Notes: a model not told the origin generated them from the sequence alone. Shown: positions 51,527-61,232, counted from the stretch's first letter. The stretch: DNA of 64,000 nt from Limiplasma sp036652695 (GCA_036652695.1 JAVVVJ010000003.1:25039-89038); one strand, 5' to 3'. Made by a program: numbers and translations.

Positions 51527-53275
51527 ATGAAGCGATTGACAGCCTTATTCCTGTGCATGGCGCTCCTTTGCAGCGTGCCGGTGGGTGCGGGCGCAACGGA
51601 AAAGAGCAGCTACAAGCCGCTGCAATACGGCGATAGCGGCGAAGCGGTGAACGCGGTGCAGCAGCGCCTTGCGGAGCTTGGCTACTATACGGGTAAGGTG
51701 AGCGGCAACTTTCTAGATGGCACGCGCGCGGCGGTCAAACGCTTTCAGAAGGACTATGGTCTAGAGTCAACCGGCGAGGTGGACGGCGAGACCGAGGCGC
51801 TGTTGGTGAGCGCGGAATACCGCGTGCTCAGCTACGGCAGCGATGGCGACGAGGTGAGCCGCGTGCAGGAGCACCTTGCGACCCTTGGCTACTATAAAGA
51901 CAAGGTCACTGGCAAATACCGCGAGGCCACGCAGGGCGCAGTGAAGGATTTTCAACAGCAAAACGACCTAAACCCCAGCGGTGAGGCTGATGTGGAAACC
52001 CAACGGCTTCTTTTCAGCGCCAACGCGGAGAAAAAGGGCGCAAGCCCTACCGCAACGCCGGAGCCGGGCGCGGATATGGGCGATATCAATGACGTGGTGA
52101 TGGTGGAGGACGGCCAGAGCACCGTGGACAGCGCGGCTGATAGCGTATACGGCAAAAAACTCTCGCGCGGCGCGAAGGGCGAGGAGGTCAAGCAGGTGCA
52201 GACGCGCCTGAAGGAGCTTGGCTTCTTTGATGGCCCTGTGAGCGGGAATTATATGAACAAAACCGTGGCGGCGGTCAAGGCGTTCCAGCTGCACAACGGC
52301 ATGCGGGATAACGGCACAACGGATGAGGATACGTGGAACATGCTTTTCAATTCCACCGATGTGCTCAACAGCGAGGCTTCGCCCCGCCCCACGCCCGTGC
52401 CCACCCCGGTGCCCTACGCCATCACGGTGGATGTGCGCAACCAAGTAACCACCGTTTATGGGCGGGATGACAACGGCGAATTTACCATTCCCGTGCGCAG
52501 AATGATCTGTTCCACGGGCATGAAGGCCACCCCGAGTGATGTGGGTGATTGGGTGCTCAACGGGCGCAGGGCGCGCTGGGCATATTTTGGCAAATGGGGA
52601 AGCCACGCGCAGTATTGGACGCGCATCAACCCCAACATCGCGTTCCACAGCGTGATCTATAACGCGGTGGATTACATGGCCTTAAGCATCAAATCCTACA
52701 ACAAGCTGGGTCAGCGCGCTTCGCATGGCTGCATCCGCCTGTTGGTGAGCGATGCTAGATGGCTGTATGAGAACATTGACGAGGGCGTGGTGGTCAGCAT
52801 CCGGGAGGATTTGCCGGAAGATCAAGAGCTGGCGAAATCGCTTGCGCCGCCGCCGTTGAACAAATCCAACATGCTGCCCTCTTCCACGCCGGAGCCTACG
52901 CCGCAGCCCAACTACATCAGCGGCGCAATGCCGCCCCAGCCTTTCCGGCAGCTCAAGAAGGGCTCTGAGGGCGAGGATGTCTATTGGTTGCAGCAAAAGC
53001 TTACAGAGCTTGGCTACTATGCGGGTACGGTGACGGGCGGCTATTATGACGGCACCGCGCTGGCGGTTAAGGCCTATCAGAAGGAAAACGGGCTGCGCGC
53101 CGATGGCGTGGCGGGCGTTAACACGCTGCAAAAGCTCTATGAGCAGGAGCTGACGCAGGACGCCGCGCCCCCCGCGCGGGAGGCTACGGAAACGCCGACG
53201 GCAGCGCCCACAGCGACTGCCAAGCCGACGGAAACAGCTGCGCCAACTGCGAAGCCGACGCTTGACGCGGCTTGA
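51527..53275 (+). CDS. L,D-transpeptidase with four peptidoglycan-binding domains
   Basis: 582 residues. Signal peptide (LTALFLCMALLCSVPVGAGA-TE). Three PG_binding_1 domains at about 29-90, 95-160 and 208-275 (each GDSGEAVNAVQQRLAELGYY-like), then the YkuD catalytic domain at about 298-426 with SHGCIRLLVSDARWLYENI, catalytic Cys at about 402. A fourth PG-binding domain at about 473-541 and a Pro/Thr/Ala-rich tail follow. It forms 3-3 cross-links or attaches proteins to peptidoglycan outside the cell. AAAGGA at 51513-51518 selects ATG 51527 over 51518 and 51521. Confidence 0.92.
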   Translation: MKRLTALFLCMALLCSVPVGAGATEKSSYKPLQYGDSGEAVNAVQQRLAELGYYTGKVSGNFLDGTRAAVKRFQKDYGLESTGEVDGETEALLVSAEYRVLSYGSDGDEVSRVQEHLATLGYYKDKVTGKYREATQGAVKDFQQQNDLNPSGEADVETQRLLFSANAEKKGASPTATPEPGADMGDINDVVMVEDGQSTVDSAADSVYGKKLSRGAKGEEVKQVQTRLKELGFFDGPVSGNYMNKTVAAVKAFQLHNGMRDNGTTDEDTWNMLFNSTDVLNSEASPRPTPVPTPVPYAITVDVRNQVTTVYGRDDNGEFTIPVRRMICSTGMKATPSDVGDWVLNGRRARWAYFGKWGSHAQYWTRINPNIAFHSVIYNAVDYMALSIKSYNKLGQRASHGCIRLLVSDARWLYENIDEGVVVSIREDLPEDQELAKSLAPPPLNKSNMLPSSTPEPTPQPNYISGAMPPQPFRQLKKGSEGEDVYWLQQKLTELGYYAGTVTGGYYDGTALAVKAYQKENGLRADGVAGVNTLQKLYEQELTQDAAPPAREATETPTAAPTATAKPTETAAPTAKPTLDAA

Positions 53276-53310
53276 TGGTGCGTCCGCTCACGGGGGAACG
53301 GCGTGAACGG

Positions 53311-54903
53311 CTAGGCGTTTTCCACCGTGACCGCCGCGTGCCCCCAAGGATCCCTGTGCGCATAATCAAAGGCCAGCACGACGGTTGCCGTGCCTTTGAC
53401 GCCTACGATCTCCGATGGGAATAGGTCAAAATAACAATCCGCGCCTTGCTCCTTGGGCAGGCGCGCTTTGCGTTCCTGCGGCGGCGCACCGGGGGCACAG
53501 CTGCGGGGCAGCTTGTGCGGGCGCTCGTGCAGGCAAAGATCAAGGCGCATGAGCCAAGCCATGCGCTCTGGCGCACAGCCCTGCGCGAGCGCAAATGCGT
53601 AGAGCAGGTCATAGTATTCATATTGTGTGACCTTGCGCTGGGGGAAGCCCTCACCCAACAACAAAAGAGCGTCAAAGGGGCTTTGGCAGAAGGCGAGCAG
53701 GTATTCGAGCTGGTTGGTGAACCTGCCGCTGTTGTAGTATGCTTCGGTCATGGCCTCTACCACCTTGAGGCGCGAAAGCTGCTGAAAGGAAAGCGCCGGC
53801 GTCTGTAAAACCTCATAGGGAGCATGTGGCGAGTGCAGCAGGCCGAGAGCTTCGCGCTGACCGTACAAGCGGCTACCGCGCAGGAGCTTTAAAAAGCCAA
53901 GCTGGAGCTGCTCTGGGCGCATGGCAAACACCTCGTTATAGCTTTGCGCGAAGCGGTCAAAGCCTTCCGAGGGCAGCCCAGCGATCAGATCGAGATGCTG
54001 GTGGATGTTCTTTGCCTGCTTCACCGTGGCTACGTTGGCTTTCAGCTTTTCCATGTCCGTGGCGCGCGCGACCTGCCGCAGCGTTTCTGGGCTGGTGGAT
54101 TGCACGCCAATCTCAAACTGAAACAGGCCGACGCGGGCAGTTTTCAGCAGCGCAAGCTGCTCGGGCGTGGTCAAATCGCCGCCTAGCTCCATCTGGAACG
54201 AGGTGACGCCGTTGTCGTTGGCGATCAGGTAGCGCCAGATGGCCAAAGCACGCGCGGCATTGAGGTTGAAGGTACGATCCACAAACTTGACCTTCATGAC
54301 ACGCGCGTCCAAAAAGCGTTGCAGATCCGCGTACACGTTGGGGAGCGAGCGCCAGCGCACGCGCGTATCCGCGGAGGAGAGGCAGTAGGCGCAGCCATAC
54401 GGGCAGCCGCGCGAGGATTCGTAATACAGCACGCGGTTGACGAGCGTGGAAAGATCTTGGTAGGGGAAGGGCAGCGCATCCAAATCGACGCAGGCATTCG
54501 CGCGATAGACGCCGCTGATCTGCGCGTGGTGAAGCACCTGCGGCAGGAGCAGCTCGCCCTCACCACAGACGATGGCATTCGCCCATGGCATTTGCGCAAG
54601 GAGCTGTTCGGCATCGAAGCTCACCTCCGGGCCGCCCAAGAGGATCTGCGCATGCGGAAAAAGCAGGCGGTACTCTGTAGCGACCGTCTGCACCTGCGCG
54701 ATGTTCCAAATGTAGCAGGAAAACAGCAGCCGATCGGGCTGCTGCCGCACGAGATCGGTGAGGATTTCGCGTGCTGATTGGTTGATCGTATATTCGGAAA
54801 AGTGCGCGGGAATGCCTGATTGCGCCAGCGCGTTCTGTAGATATCGCACCGCGAGATTGGTGTGGGTGTATTTCGCGTTGATCGCGATCAGAAGGGTGGT
54901 CAT
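53311..54903 (-). CDS. B12-binding-domain radical SAM protein (DUF4080 type)
   Basis: 530 residues. N-terminal cobalamin-binding-like Rossmann domain (LLIAINAKYTHTNLAVRYL, ILLGGPEVSFDAEQLL, IVCGEGE), radical SAM core with ESSRGCPYGCAYCLSS (CxxxCxxC), then GDLTTPEQLALLKTARVGLF and QFEIGVQST. The C-terminal DUF4080-like region (LYGQREALGLLHSPHAPYEV) marks a widespread, uncharacterised family. ATG 54903 follows AGGAGG at longish spacing (about 13 nt). Downstream of the aldo/keto reductase by 22 nt, likely one transcript. Confidence 0.9.
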   Translation of the reverse strand: MTTLLIAINAKYTHTNLAVRYLQNALAQSGIPAHFSEYTINQSAREILTDLVRQQPDRLLFSCYIWNIAQVQTVATEYRLLFPHAQILLGGPEVSFDAEQLLAQMPWANAIVCGEGELLLPQVLHHAQISGVYRANACVDLDALPFPYQDLSTLVNRVLYYESSRGCPYGCAYCLSSADTRVRWRSLPNVYADLQRFLDARVMKVKFVDRTFNLNAARALAIWRYLIANDNGVTSFQMELGGDLTTPEQLALLKTARVGLFQFEIGVQSTSPETLRQVARATDMEKLKANVATVKQAKNIHQHLDLIAGLPSEGFDRFAQSYNEVFAMRPEQLQLGFLKLLRGSRLYGQREALGLLHSPHAPYEVLQTPALSFQQLSRLKVVEAMTEAYYNSGRFTNQLEYLLAFCQSPFDALLLLGEGFPQRKVTQYEYYDLLYAFALAQGCAPERMAWLMRLDLCLHERPHKLPRSCAPGAPPQERKARLPKEQGADCYFDLFPSEIVGVKGTATVVLAFDYAHRDPWGHAAVTVENA

Positions 54904-54925
54904 CGGTGGCTGGGTTCCTCCTATC

Positions 54926-56074
54926 CTACCGCGTTTCGCCAAAGATTTGTGCGGCGGCGGCCATGTTTTGGATCACGGGCACGCCAAAGGGGCAGCGATT
55001 TTCGCAGCTGCCACAGCCGATGCACTCCGCGCCGCTATGCGCAAGCCCTGCATAATGGGAGCGGATGGAGGGCGGAACGCTCTGCTCGTTCAGGCGGGCA
55101 ATGTCCAAGTACTTGTTGACGGCGGCGATATCAATGCCGGCGGGGCAGGGCTGGCAATGGCTGCAATAGACGCAGTTGCCTCTAAAATCATTGCGCAGGG
55201 TATCCATCATGGGGGTATAATCGCGCTCGCTGTCGCTGGTATTCAGGTAGCGCATGGCATCCAGCACTTCGGCGCGGGTTTTGCAGCCAAGCATCACGGT
55301 GGCTACGGCAGGGCGAGTGAGGGCGTAGTGGATGCACTGCGCAACCGTCATGGGCTGCTGGAAAGGCGTATGCTCAGGCGAAATGAGCTTTCCTGCGCCC
55401 AGCGTCTTCATGACGGTTATGCCAATGCCCTTTTGCTCGCAGAGCGTATAAAGCGCCGCGCGCTTAGGGTCAAAGCCACGGAACGCCGCGGCGCTCATAC
55501 CCTGCCCAAGCTCGGTCAGCGTGTTGGCATCCGCTGGGTAGAGGTCAAAGGCGAGGTTGATGCTGAACAGCATCATTTCCGGCAGGCCGGTTTCAATGAC
55601 GCGCGCCGCCATGGCGGGGTTGTGAGAGCTGAAGCCGACATGGTGAATATCGCCCTGCGCTTTCAAATGCCGGACGTAATCCACAAAGCCGGTTTCAAAA
55701 ACGTTGTGATAATCCTCCTGCGAATCGATGAAGAACATCATGCCAAAATCAATATAGCCAAAGATGCGCAGAAGATCCTCAAAGTAGCGTTTGACCGAGG
55801 GCAGGTCGCGGGAGATATCGTACTGCTCATGGATGTCCGTGGAGCCAATCATGCCTTGAAGCATGACATCCTTGCGGCGATTGCCCAATGCTTTAGCGAT
55901 ATTTTCGCGTATTTCCTTGCCGGGCATAAAAACATCCAGCAGGTTGACGCCGTTTTCCAAGGCTGCATCAATCGTATCCTTGACTTGCTCATAGGGCTTG
56001 CCATCGAGATGCTCGCAGCCAAGGCCGATGATGCTGCCGCGCTCGCCGGTTTTGCCAATTTCACGATATTCCAT
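54926..56074 (-). CDS. Aldo/keto reductase with C-terminal 4Fe-4S ferredoxin domain
   Basis: 382 residues. AKR barrel at 1-290 (EYREIGKTGERGSIIGLGCE, GVNLLDVFMPGKE, HHVGFSSHNP, MKTLGAGKLI). The usual AKR Tyr is not obvious in DVFMPG. Ferredoxin-like Cys sets follow: CVYCSHCQPCPAGID and CIGCGSCENRCPFGV, giving two clusters. Probably an electron-transfer oxidoreductase, substrate unknown. Start ATG 56074 with AAGGA 11 nt upstream. Preceded by its own extended -10 promoter. Confidence 0.92.
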   Translation of the reverse strand: MEYREIGKTGERGSIIGLGCEHLDGKPYEQVKDTIDAALENGVNLLDVFMPGKEIRENIAKALGNRRKDVMLQGMIGSTDIHEQYDISRDLPSVKRYFEDLLRIFGYIDFGMMFFIDSQEDYHNVFETGFVDYVRHLKAQGDIHHVGFSSHNPAMAARVIETGLPEMMLFSINLAFDLYPADANTLTELGQGMSAAAFRGFDPKRAALYTLCEQKGIGITVMKTLGAGKLISPEHTPFQQPMTVAQCIHYALTRPAVATVMLGCKTRAEVLDAMRYLNTSDSERDYTPMMDTLRNDFRGNCVYCSHCQPCPAGIDIAAVNKYLDIARLNEQSVPPSIRSHYAGLAHSGAECIGCGSCENRCPFGVPVIQNMAAAAQIFGETR

Positions 56075-56105
56075 ATTGTTCACCATCCTTGTATAAGTTG
56101 GGATC

Positions 56106-56114
56106 ATTGTACCA
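56106..56114 (-). promoter_or_regulatory. Extended -10 promoter of the aldo/keto reductase gene
   Basis: On the minus strand TG-G-TACAAT (56114-56106). The -35 at 17 nt (TGTTTT) is weak. Confidence 0.5.
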
Positions 56115-56172
56115 CAGGTAGATGAGAAAAAACAGAGGCGAGCGGGGGAGCCTTTCCCATCTCACGCGGGCA

Positions 56173-57483
56173 TCAGCGAAGCTGCCAGCCCTTGAGCAGA
56201 CGCTTATAAAAGGTGATGGCGTCGCTCAGCGCCTGCACGCTCAGGTTTTCATTTTTTCCGTGAACGCTGGCAAACTGCTGTGGGGTGAGTACGATGGGTG
56301 CGAAGCGGAGCACGGACGAGCAAATTTCAGAAAAGTGGCGTGCATCGGTTCCCGCAGGCAGAAGATAGGGGGCGCTGAGCACATCGGGAAAGACCTCCGC
56401 AACGCAGGCGCGGAGATAGGCGAGGGCGGGGCTATGAAGATCAGCGGGCGTGTGAAAATCGTTTTCTGCCACCTCGGCCGTTACGCCATACTTGGCGGCC
56501 ACTGCCCGAAAAGCCTCCAAATCGGCGGTCAAATCATCGGCGCGGACGCAGCGCAGGAAGGCGTTGGCTGTGCAGGCATGCGCTGTGCTGCTGCCCTCAA
56601 TGGCGGTAAAGGCGCAGGAGGTGCCCACCATGGCACCCGCCTGCGGATTGAGCTTTGGCATCAGCCGCACCAACGGCGCTCCAAAAATGCGCAGGTGCGA
56701 AAAGACCGTGCGCAGCGGAAAACGCATATGAGGCGCTAACGCGGTGAACATGGCGGCGACCTCTGGGTAGAGGCGTGTGCGAAAAGGCGGCTTGCCGGAA
56801 ATGTCGGCGATGAACCGCGCCATGCGCGTGACAGGCGTATCGGCTTTGGGGGATAGACCGCCATGAAAGGCGGCTTCGTCGGCGCGGCATGTAACAAGGC
56901 AGCGGCCTTTTTCATGCACGGCAATCATGGCGCATTTTTGAGAAATGCCCGGCAAGGGCGCATCAATGATTGCACCGCCCTCGTCCAGCACCCAATCCAA
57001 CAGAATGCCTTGCTCTGTGAACCAGCGCACCGCCGTGGGAATGCCGTCGCCAGCGCATTCCTCATTATGAGAGGAGGCGAGGTAGAGGTCGCAGGGGGGC
57101 TGCCAGCCCTCGCAAAGCAGCTCCTCAATCGCTTGAAGTGCGGCGTAGAGCGGCCCTTTGGTATCCACCGCGCCGCGACCCCAAACCGCCTCCTCAAAAA
57201 CCTCGCCGCCAAAGGGCGGATGCGCCCATTCGGCCGGGTTGCTCACCTCCGCTACATCGTGGTGGTTCATGAGCATGATAGCGCGGTCTGCGTTGCGGCC
57301 TGGCAGGCGGTACACCCAACAGTCGTCGCTGAAAATGCGCCGTTCTGCCTTGGCGCTGAACAGGGGAAACAGCGCCTGCACGGCGGCGCGAAGCTTGGCA
57401 AACTCCGCATCGTCATAGGGCTGATGGGATACGGTGGCGCAGGCAAGCATGCGGCCAAGGCCGGCGGCGTAACGCGGGTTCAT
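56173..57483 (-). CDS. M20 family metallopeptidase
   Basis: 436 residues with a complete M20 metal site: MNHHDVAEV (His, Asp), VWGRGAVDTKG (bridging Asp), SSHNEECAGDG (Glu-Glu), VLDEGGAI and AGTDARHFSEICSSVLRFAP (last His). It resembles carboxypeptidase-S/ACY1-like enzymes that split N-acyl amino acids or dipeptides. AAAGGA precedes ATG 57483. It is a useful in-window reference for the inactive relative at 16424-17710. Follows the ATC-hydrolase-like gene by 43 nt. Confidence 0.92.
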   Translation of the reverse strand: MNPRYAAGLGRMLACATVSHQPYDDAEFAKLRAAVQALFPLFSAKAERRIFSDDCWVYRLPGRNADRAIMLMNHHDVAEVSNPAEWAHPPFGGEVFEEAVWGRGAVDTKGPLYAALQAIEELLCEGWQPPCDLYLASSHNEECAGDGIPTAVRWFTEQGILLDWVLDEGGAIIDAPLPGISQKCAMIAVHEKGRCLVTCRADEAAFHGGLSPKADTPVTRMARFIADISGKPPFRTRLYPEVAAMFTALAPHMRFPLRTVFSHLRIFGAPLVRLMPKLNPQAGAMVGTSCAFTAIEGSSTAHACTANAFLRCVRADDLTADLEAFRAVAAKYGVTAEVAENDFHTPADLHSPALAYLRACVAEVFPDVLSAPYLLPAGTDARHFSEICSSVLRFAPIVLTPQQFASVHGKNENLSVQALSDAITFYKRLLKGWQLR

Positions 57484-57526
57484 GAAACCATCCTTTCAAA
57501 CGGCAAAGTGGGTATCAAAAAGGGGC

Positions 57527-58024
57527 TTATTCCTTAGGCTTTTTGTGATAGCGCAGGTGGCAAATATCATCGCCCTTGGCGATCGTCTTTGGCAGATCAA
57601 GCGCGCAGCCATAGCTTTCGCCAATGCCCCGGTCGCCGCACATGGCAATATCGCATAGCTCCGCGATTTCCGCATCGGAGCAGCCGTATTTCTGCCATGC
57701 TTTTACCAGCGGGCAGTAGTGAAAATGCAGCTCAAGCTCGTCATCGGTGCAATTTTCGACCGTCATTTCAAACATCCACTGAGCAGGCTTGGTGAACAGC
57801 GTTTTGCGCAGCCCCTTGAGGCTTGTGGTTTTTCCCTGCGCAACCAGGGCTTTTCCTTGGGTGAGGCCGCAGCGGCGGATGGCGGCGGAGGCGAAATCCT
57901 TGGGATCAAGGCCGCGCTTGCGCGCCTCGTCACAAAGCAAGTACAGCCATGCGGCGCGCTGCTCCAGCTGACCGCGTACGGCGGTGACAAGTGGGAATTT
58001 GTTTTTTGGCTCGTTGGTGATCAT
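57527..58024 (-). CDS. L-2-amino-thiazoline-4-carboxylate hydrolase-like protein
   Basis: 165 residues resembling the ATC_hydrolase family, whose founding member opens L-2-amino-thiazoline-4-carboxylate on the way to L-cysteine. Family-like stretches: LHFHYCPLVKAWQKYGCSD, LCDIAMCGDRGIGESYGC, LDLPKTIAKGDDICHLRY. The Cys, His and Asp positions in HYCPLV and CDIAMCGDRG are kept. GGGAGG precedes ATG 58024. Most family members are probably not true ATC hydrolases, so substrate is open. Confidence 0.8.
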   Translation of the reverse strand: MITNEPKNKFPLVTAVRGQLEQRAAWLYLLCDEARKRGLDPKDFASAAIRRCGLTQGKALVAQGKTTSLKGLRKTLFTKPAQWMFEMTVENCTDDELELHFHYCPLVKAWQKYGCSDAEIAELCDIAMCGDRGIGESYGCALDLPKTIAKGDDICHLRYHKKPKE

Positions 58025-58105
58025 GGGAAGGCCTCCCTTTCCGCACGAATGCACGGCATTCGTACTTGCGGCATCAAAATAGCGGACGCGAGCGCCGCTA
58101 TGCGT

Positions 58106-59224
58106 TTAGCCGCGTTGATTTTGTTCCTTGATTCTTTTGGCGAGCAGCGTTAGGGTTGTGCCACATTGCGAAAAGAAGGTGCGGTAGCTTTCGCAGAAGC
58201 GGTTTTCTCCGGGCACGTCGCCCACAAACGGCTCGCGATCCCTGCGACAGCCGCCGCGGCACAGCGCGCGCCACTCGCAGGCCGCACATCTCTCCGGAAG
58301 CCGCAGGGATAGATCACGAAAGCGATTGGAAACCTCGCTCTTTGCCATGCGCGCAAGGGAGGTATCATTCACATTGCCCAGCCGCCATTCATCCAGCACA
58401 TAGAAATCGCAGGGATAGACGCCGCCATCTGATTCCACCAGAAAGTAAAGCCCGCATCGGCCGGACATGCCGCAAAGCTCAGGCTGCTGCCCCAGCAGCA
58501 GCCCAAGGTAGTTATCGAAATTGCGCACGCTAACGGGTTGACCCGCGCGGTAGGCGGCCTCGTACAGCAGAAAGCAGCGCGTCAGAAACTGGCCGTACTC
58601 CTCGCTATTGATGGAAAACTCGCTCTTTTCCCCATCAAAGCCGTCAATACAGGGGATGAACTGCACAAAGCCATAGGGCGCAAGCTCCTTCCACACCGCA
58701 TCTACCTGCTGCGCGACCTGTCGCGTGACCACGCAGAGGATGTTGAAGGCTACCTTATGCCGCCGCAGCAGCGCAATGCCCTCCAGTGCACGCTCATAGC
58801 TACCATGCCCGTCCGCGTCTATGCGAAGGGCATCGTGCGTTTCGCGGCAGCCATCCAGCGATACGCCAAGCAGAAAGTTATTTTGGTGAAACAGCTCGGC
58901 CATTTCGTCATCAAGCGTCAGCGCGTTGGTTTGCAGGGCATAGCTCACCGGCAGGCTGCGTGTGTTATACTCCTTTACCAAGGCTAGAAATTCCTGATAA
59001 AAGCCCAGCCCTGCGAGCAGCGGTTCGCCACCCTGAAAGGCAAAGGATACAGAGCCATCCGCATAGATAAATGCGCGGCGCACCAGCGCGCGCAGCGTAG
59101 TGCCCTCCATTTTGCCGTAGCAGGCTGTTTCGCGGTGATTGGAAACATCGCAGTAAAAGCAGTACTTGCACCGAAGATTGCAGGCCGAGGAAACTGGCTT
59201 GATCATCATGCTGAGTGGCGGCAT
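58106..59224 (-). CDS. Radical SAM/SPASM enzyme, anaerobic sulfatase-maturase type
   Basis: 372 residues. Radical SAM motif SSACNLRCKYCFYC, FAFQGGEPLLAGLGFYQEF, QTNALTLDDEMAELF, GVSLDG. A SPASM domain with Cys sets (CGMSGRCGLYFLVE, GGVYPCDFYVL, RCAACEWRALCRGGCRRD) binds two auxiliary clusters. This is the pattern of enzymes that make formylglycine in sulfatases or modify peptides. No sulfatase is in the window. AAAGGAGG precedes ATG 59224. The gene before it, 43 nt upstream, is a small secreted protein. Confidence 0.9.
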   Translation of the reverse strand: MPPLSMMIKPVSSACNLRCKYCFYCDVSNHRETACYGKMEGTTLRALVRRAFIYADGSVSFAFQGGEPLLAGLGFYQEFLALVKEYNTRSLPVSYALQTNALTLDDEMAELFHQNNFLLGVSLDGCRETHDALRIDADGHGSYERALEGIALLRRHKVAFNILCVVTRQVAQQVDAVWKELAPYGFVQFIPCIDGFDGEKSEFSINSEEYGQFLTRCFLLYEAAYRAGQPVSVRNFDNYLGLLLGQQPELCGMSGRCGLYFLVESDGGVYPCDFYVLDEWRLGNVNDTSLARMAKSEVSNRFRDLSLRLPERCAACEWRALCRGGCRRDREPFVGDVPGENRFCESYRTFFSQCGTTLTLLAKRIKEQNQRG

Positions 59225-59267
59225 GGGTGCGCCTCCTTTGTGAGAAATGGATTGTGGTATGGTTGTT

Positions 59268-59648
59268 TCATTCTTTGAACTGCGCGAAGAATCCTGCTTG
59301 GAGATCAAAATCGGCTTGAGCATGGATGAGATTTGGTTGCACGTGCGGACTGCAACACAATAGCAAAGCTGCTGGAAAAAAGAGGGAAGTATTTTTCCTT
59401 GTGCCTCCAACGCTGTGCCGGTATTCAACGCAGCAGCTGATTGTATCACAAGGCAGAAGCATAGGTAGCTCATCGCTGTCAATCAGTACGGCGGCGGCAA
59501 TATCCCCTTCGCACACTGTTTGCACAGATTGCGCTGTGGGATGCGCGATTGTCACGCAGGCGAGTATTTGCTCATTCTCCGCAGACGAAGCGATTGCGGA
59601 AAATGGTACGATGCAAAGTAGGCACAGCAGGATAAGCGTATGTTTCAT
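59268..59648 (-). CDS. Small secreted hypothetical protein
   Basis: 126 residues with a clear signal peptide (MKHTLILLCLLCIVPFSAIA-SS). The mature part is Cys-containing (ILACVTIAHP, TVCEGDIAAAV, LLPCDTISCCVEYR, LLLCCSPHVQP). GGAGGA lies 7 nt before ATG 59648. It sits between the SH3 protein and the radical SAM gene, all on the minus strand. No family recognised. It contains no CxPxR formylglycine motif. Confidence 0.6.
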   Translation of the reverse strand: MKHTLILLCLLCIVPFSAIASSAENEQILACVTIAHPTAQSVQTVCEGDIAAAVLIDSDELPMLLPCDTISCCVEYRHSVGGTRKNTSLFFPAALLLCCSPHVQPNLIHAQADFDLQAGFFAQFKE

Positions 59649-59714
59649 CCTCATTCCTCCACACCAACAGCTCTTTGTATACTTGTTTTGACGCATGTCC
59701 ATCATTGATCACCG

Positions 59715-61232
59715 TTACCCCGGGCACATGTCCGATTGCAGGAGGTAACCGCTTCGCCCGGAATACGCATACCATACGTGATACCATGTATCGCCCACAA
59801 CACCGATCATGCGCATATCCATGTCCTCAGAATCCCACTCCATATGATCTGCATAGAGAACATTCGATGTATCGGGGGAACCATAAATTTGATACGCGCC
59901 CGGACGAATAACGAGGAATGGGTACGCATTTTTCACCGTATTCATGTCCTCGCCAAAGGCGAGAAAGCGTCGCAGCATCCAGCCTTCCACCCCGAAAAGC
60001 GCCACCTTGACCCATTCGCCTTGCTCCGAAAGCACATGCACGGGCGTACCGTTGTAGTATTTTCCCAGCGAGGCAGCGTCCTTGGATGGTTCTGTGCGCA
60101 AGTGAAGCCGATCTTCCGGATTTGCATTGTTGACAACCGCCCATGCCGAATTGTCCATGGATTTCAAAGCGTCCTCCATGTCCACGGGCAGGGTGTTCCA
60201 GTCGAGCTTTGTCATGTCGCCCCACGGATGATCTCCGAAGTGACGGTCTTCCATGGCATTAAAATCCCGCGCAATCCAGCAAGAGCCGAAAAAAAGGAAG
60301 TCTCTGCCATTTGACGTTACATAAGCGATTCCCCAAGTGCCATCAGCCGAGCGTTTCATCTCCACAATCAACTTTTGCGGTAGATAGAGGCTGGTTTCAT
60401 AGCAGTCATAGCCATAGATCGTTCCTTCGGGAAGAGCTGTGCTTTCCGTCAGCAGCCATCCGTCCGATTCACGCCAAGCCACACCAACGAACACAAGCGT
60501 ACCATCGGGTTTTTCCATCAGAAATTCCATGGAATCATCATTGATTTCTCCACCATGATAAACATAGCCCGGCATAAGCTGTTCTGCCGCATGCTGACAG
60601 ATAGGCTCATGATACACGTAATGCCGTTTGGGGAAGCTTTCTACGTCAAAAGAACCAAGCTTAATGGAGGCTGCAAGCCAATTAGCGGGAATGGGAATGT
60701 CTGTCCATTGATACAGTAGATTCTCGTTTTCATCCTGATGCCGATTGCTTGTCAGCAGTGCTTTGCACCACCCCAGATCCTTTAGCGTTATGAAATACTC
60801 GTCACACTCGCCGTCTATCACGGAATCAACAAAGCGATACCCCACATCGCCCCAAAATCCATTTTCCCTTATTGCGTAGTATTCGCTTAGGGTATCGTTT
60901 TGGTGATACGACCAGAATAACGTTATATCCGTATCAAGCAGCAAGGATGGGATTTGTTCGCCCTGACGCAGTGCGGTGGGATTATCAATGGTAACTGTCC
61001 ATGTGCCGTTTTGCTTTTCCGCTATGCAGAGGATGTTTTTGCCATCCAGTGACAGCGCGGCGGCGGCAGTATCTCCCCATTGATCCTGTGCTGTGACGGA
61101 ATAACTGGGGTGCGCGTCCTGCAACGCTTTCAGTGCGGCTGAATCTACAATGATCTGCTCTGCCATGCTTGCGGAAGGCATCAACAGTACGAATGTGACA
61201 AATAGCAGGGCAACCCATAATGCTTTTTTCAT
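59715..61232 (-). CDS. Secreted protein with C-terminal SH3b domain
   Basis: 505 residues. Signal peptide (MKKALWVALLFVTFVLLMPSASMA-EQ). A large unassigned N-terminal part with beta-rich units of the form GTWTVTIDNPT, YYAIRENGFWGDVGYRFV and WLLTESTALPEGTIYGYDCY lies before an SH3b domain at about 390-455 (DRLHLRTEPSKDAASLGKYY, GEWVKVALFGVEGWMLRRFL). A second SH3-like unit at the end reads DTWYHVWYAYSGRSGYL. GGAGG precedes ATG 61232. Probably wall- or surface-associated. A shorter related sequence lies directly upstream. Confidence 0.75.
   Translation of the reverse strand: MKKALWVALLFVTFVLLMPSASMAEQIIVDSAALKALQDAHPSYSVTAQDQWGDTAAAALSLDGKNILCIAEKQNGTWTVTIDNPTALRQGEQIPSLLLDTDITLFWSYHQNDTLSEYYAIRENGFWGDVGYRFVDSVIDGECDEYFITLKDLGWCKALLTSNRHQDENENLLYQWTDIPIPANWLAASIKLGSFDVESFPKRHYVYHEPICQHAAEQLMPGYVYHGGEINDDSMEFLMEKPDGTLVFVGVAWRESDGWLLTESTALPEGTIYGYDCYETSLYLPQKLIVEMKRSADGTWGIAYVTSNGRDFLFFGSCWIARDFNAMEDRHFGDHPWGDMTKLDWNTLPVDMEDALKSMDNSAWAVVNNANPEDRLHLRTEPSKDAASLGKYYNGTPVHVLSEQGEWVKVALFGVEGWMLRRFLAFGEDMNTVKNAYPFLVIRPGAYQIYGSPDTSNVLYADHMEWDSEDMDMRMIGVVGDTWYHVWYAYSGRSGYLLQSDMCPG

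Noticed and set aside
54758..56125. 455-codon plus-strand frame opposite the aldo/keto reductase
   Set aside because: Antisense shadow; the minus-strand protein has clear AKR and ferredoxin motifs and a promoter.
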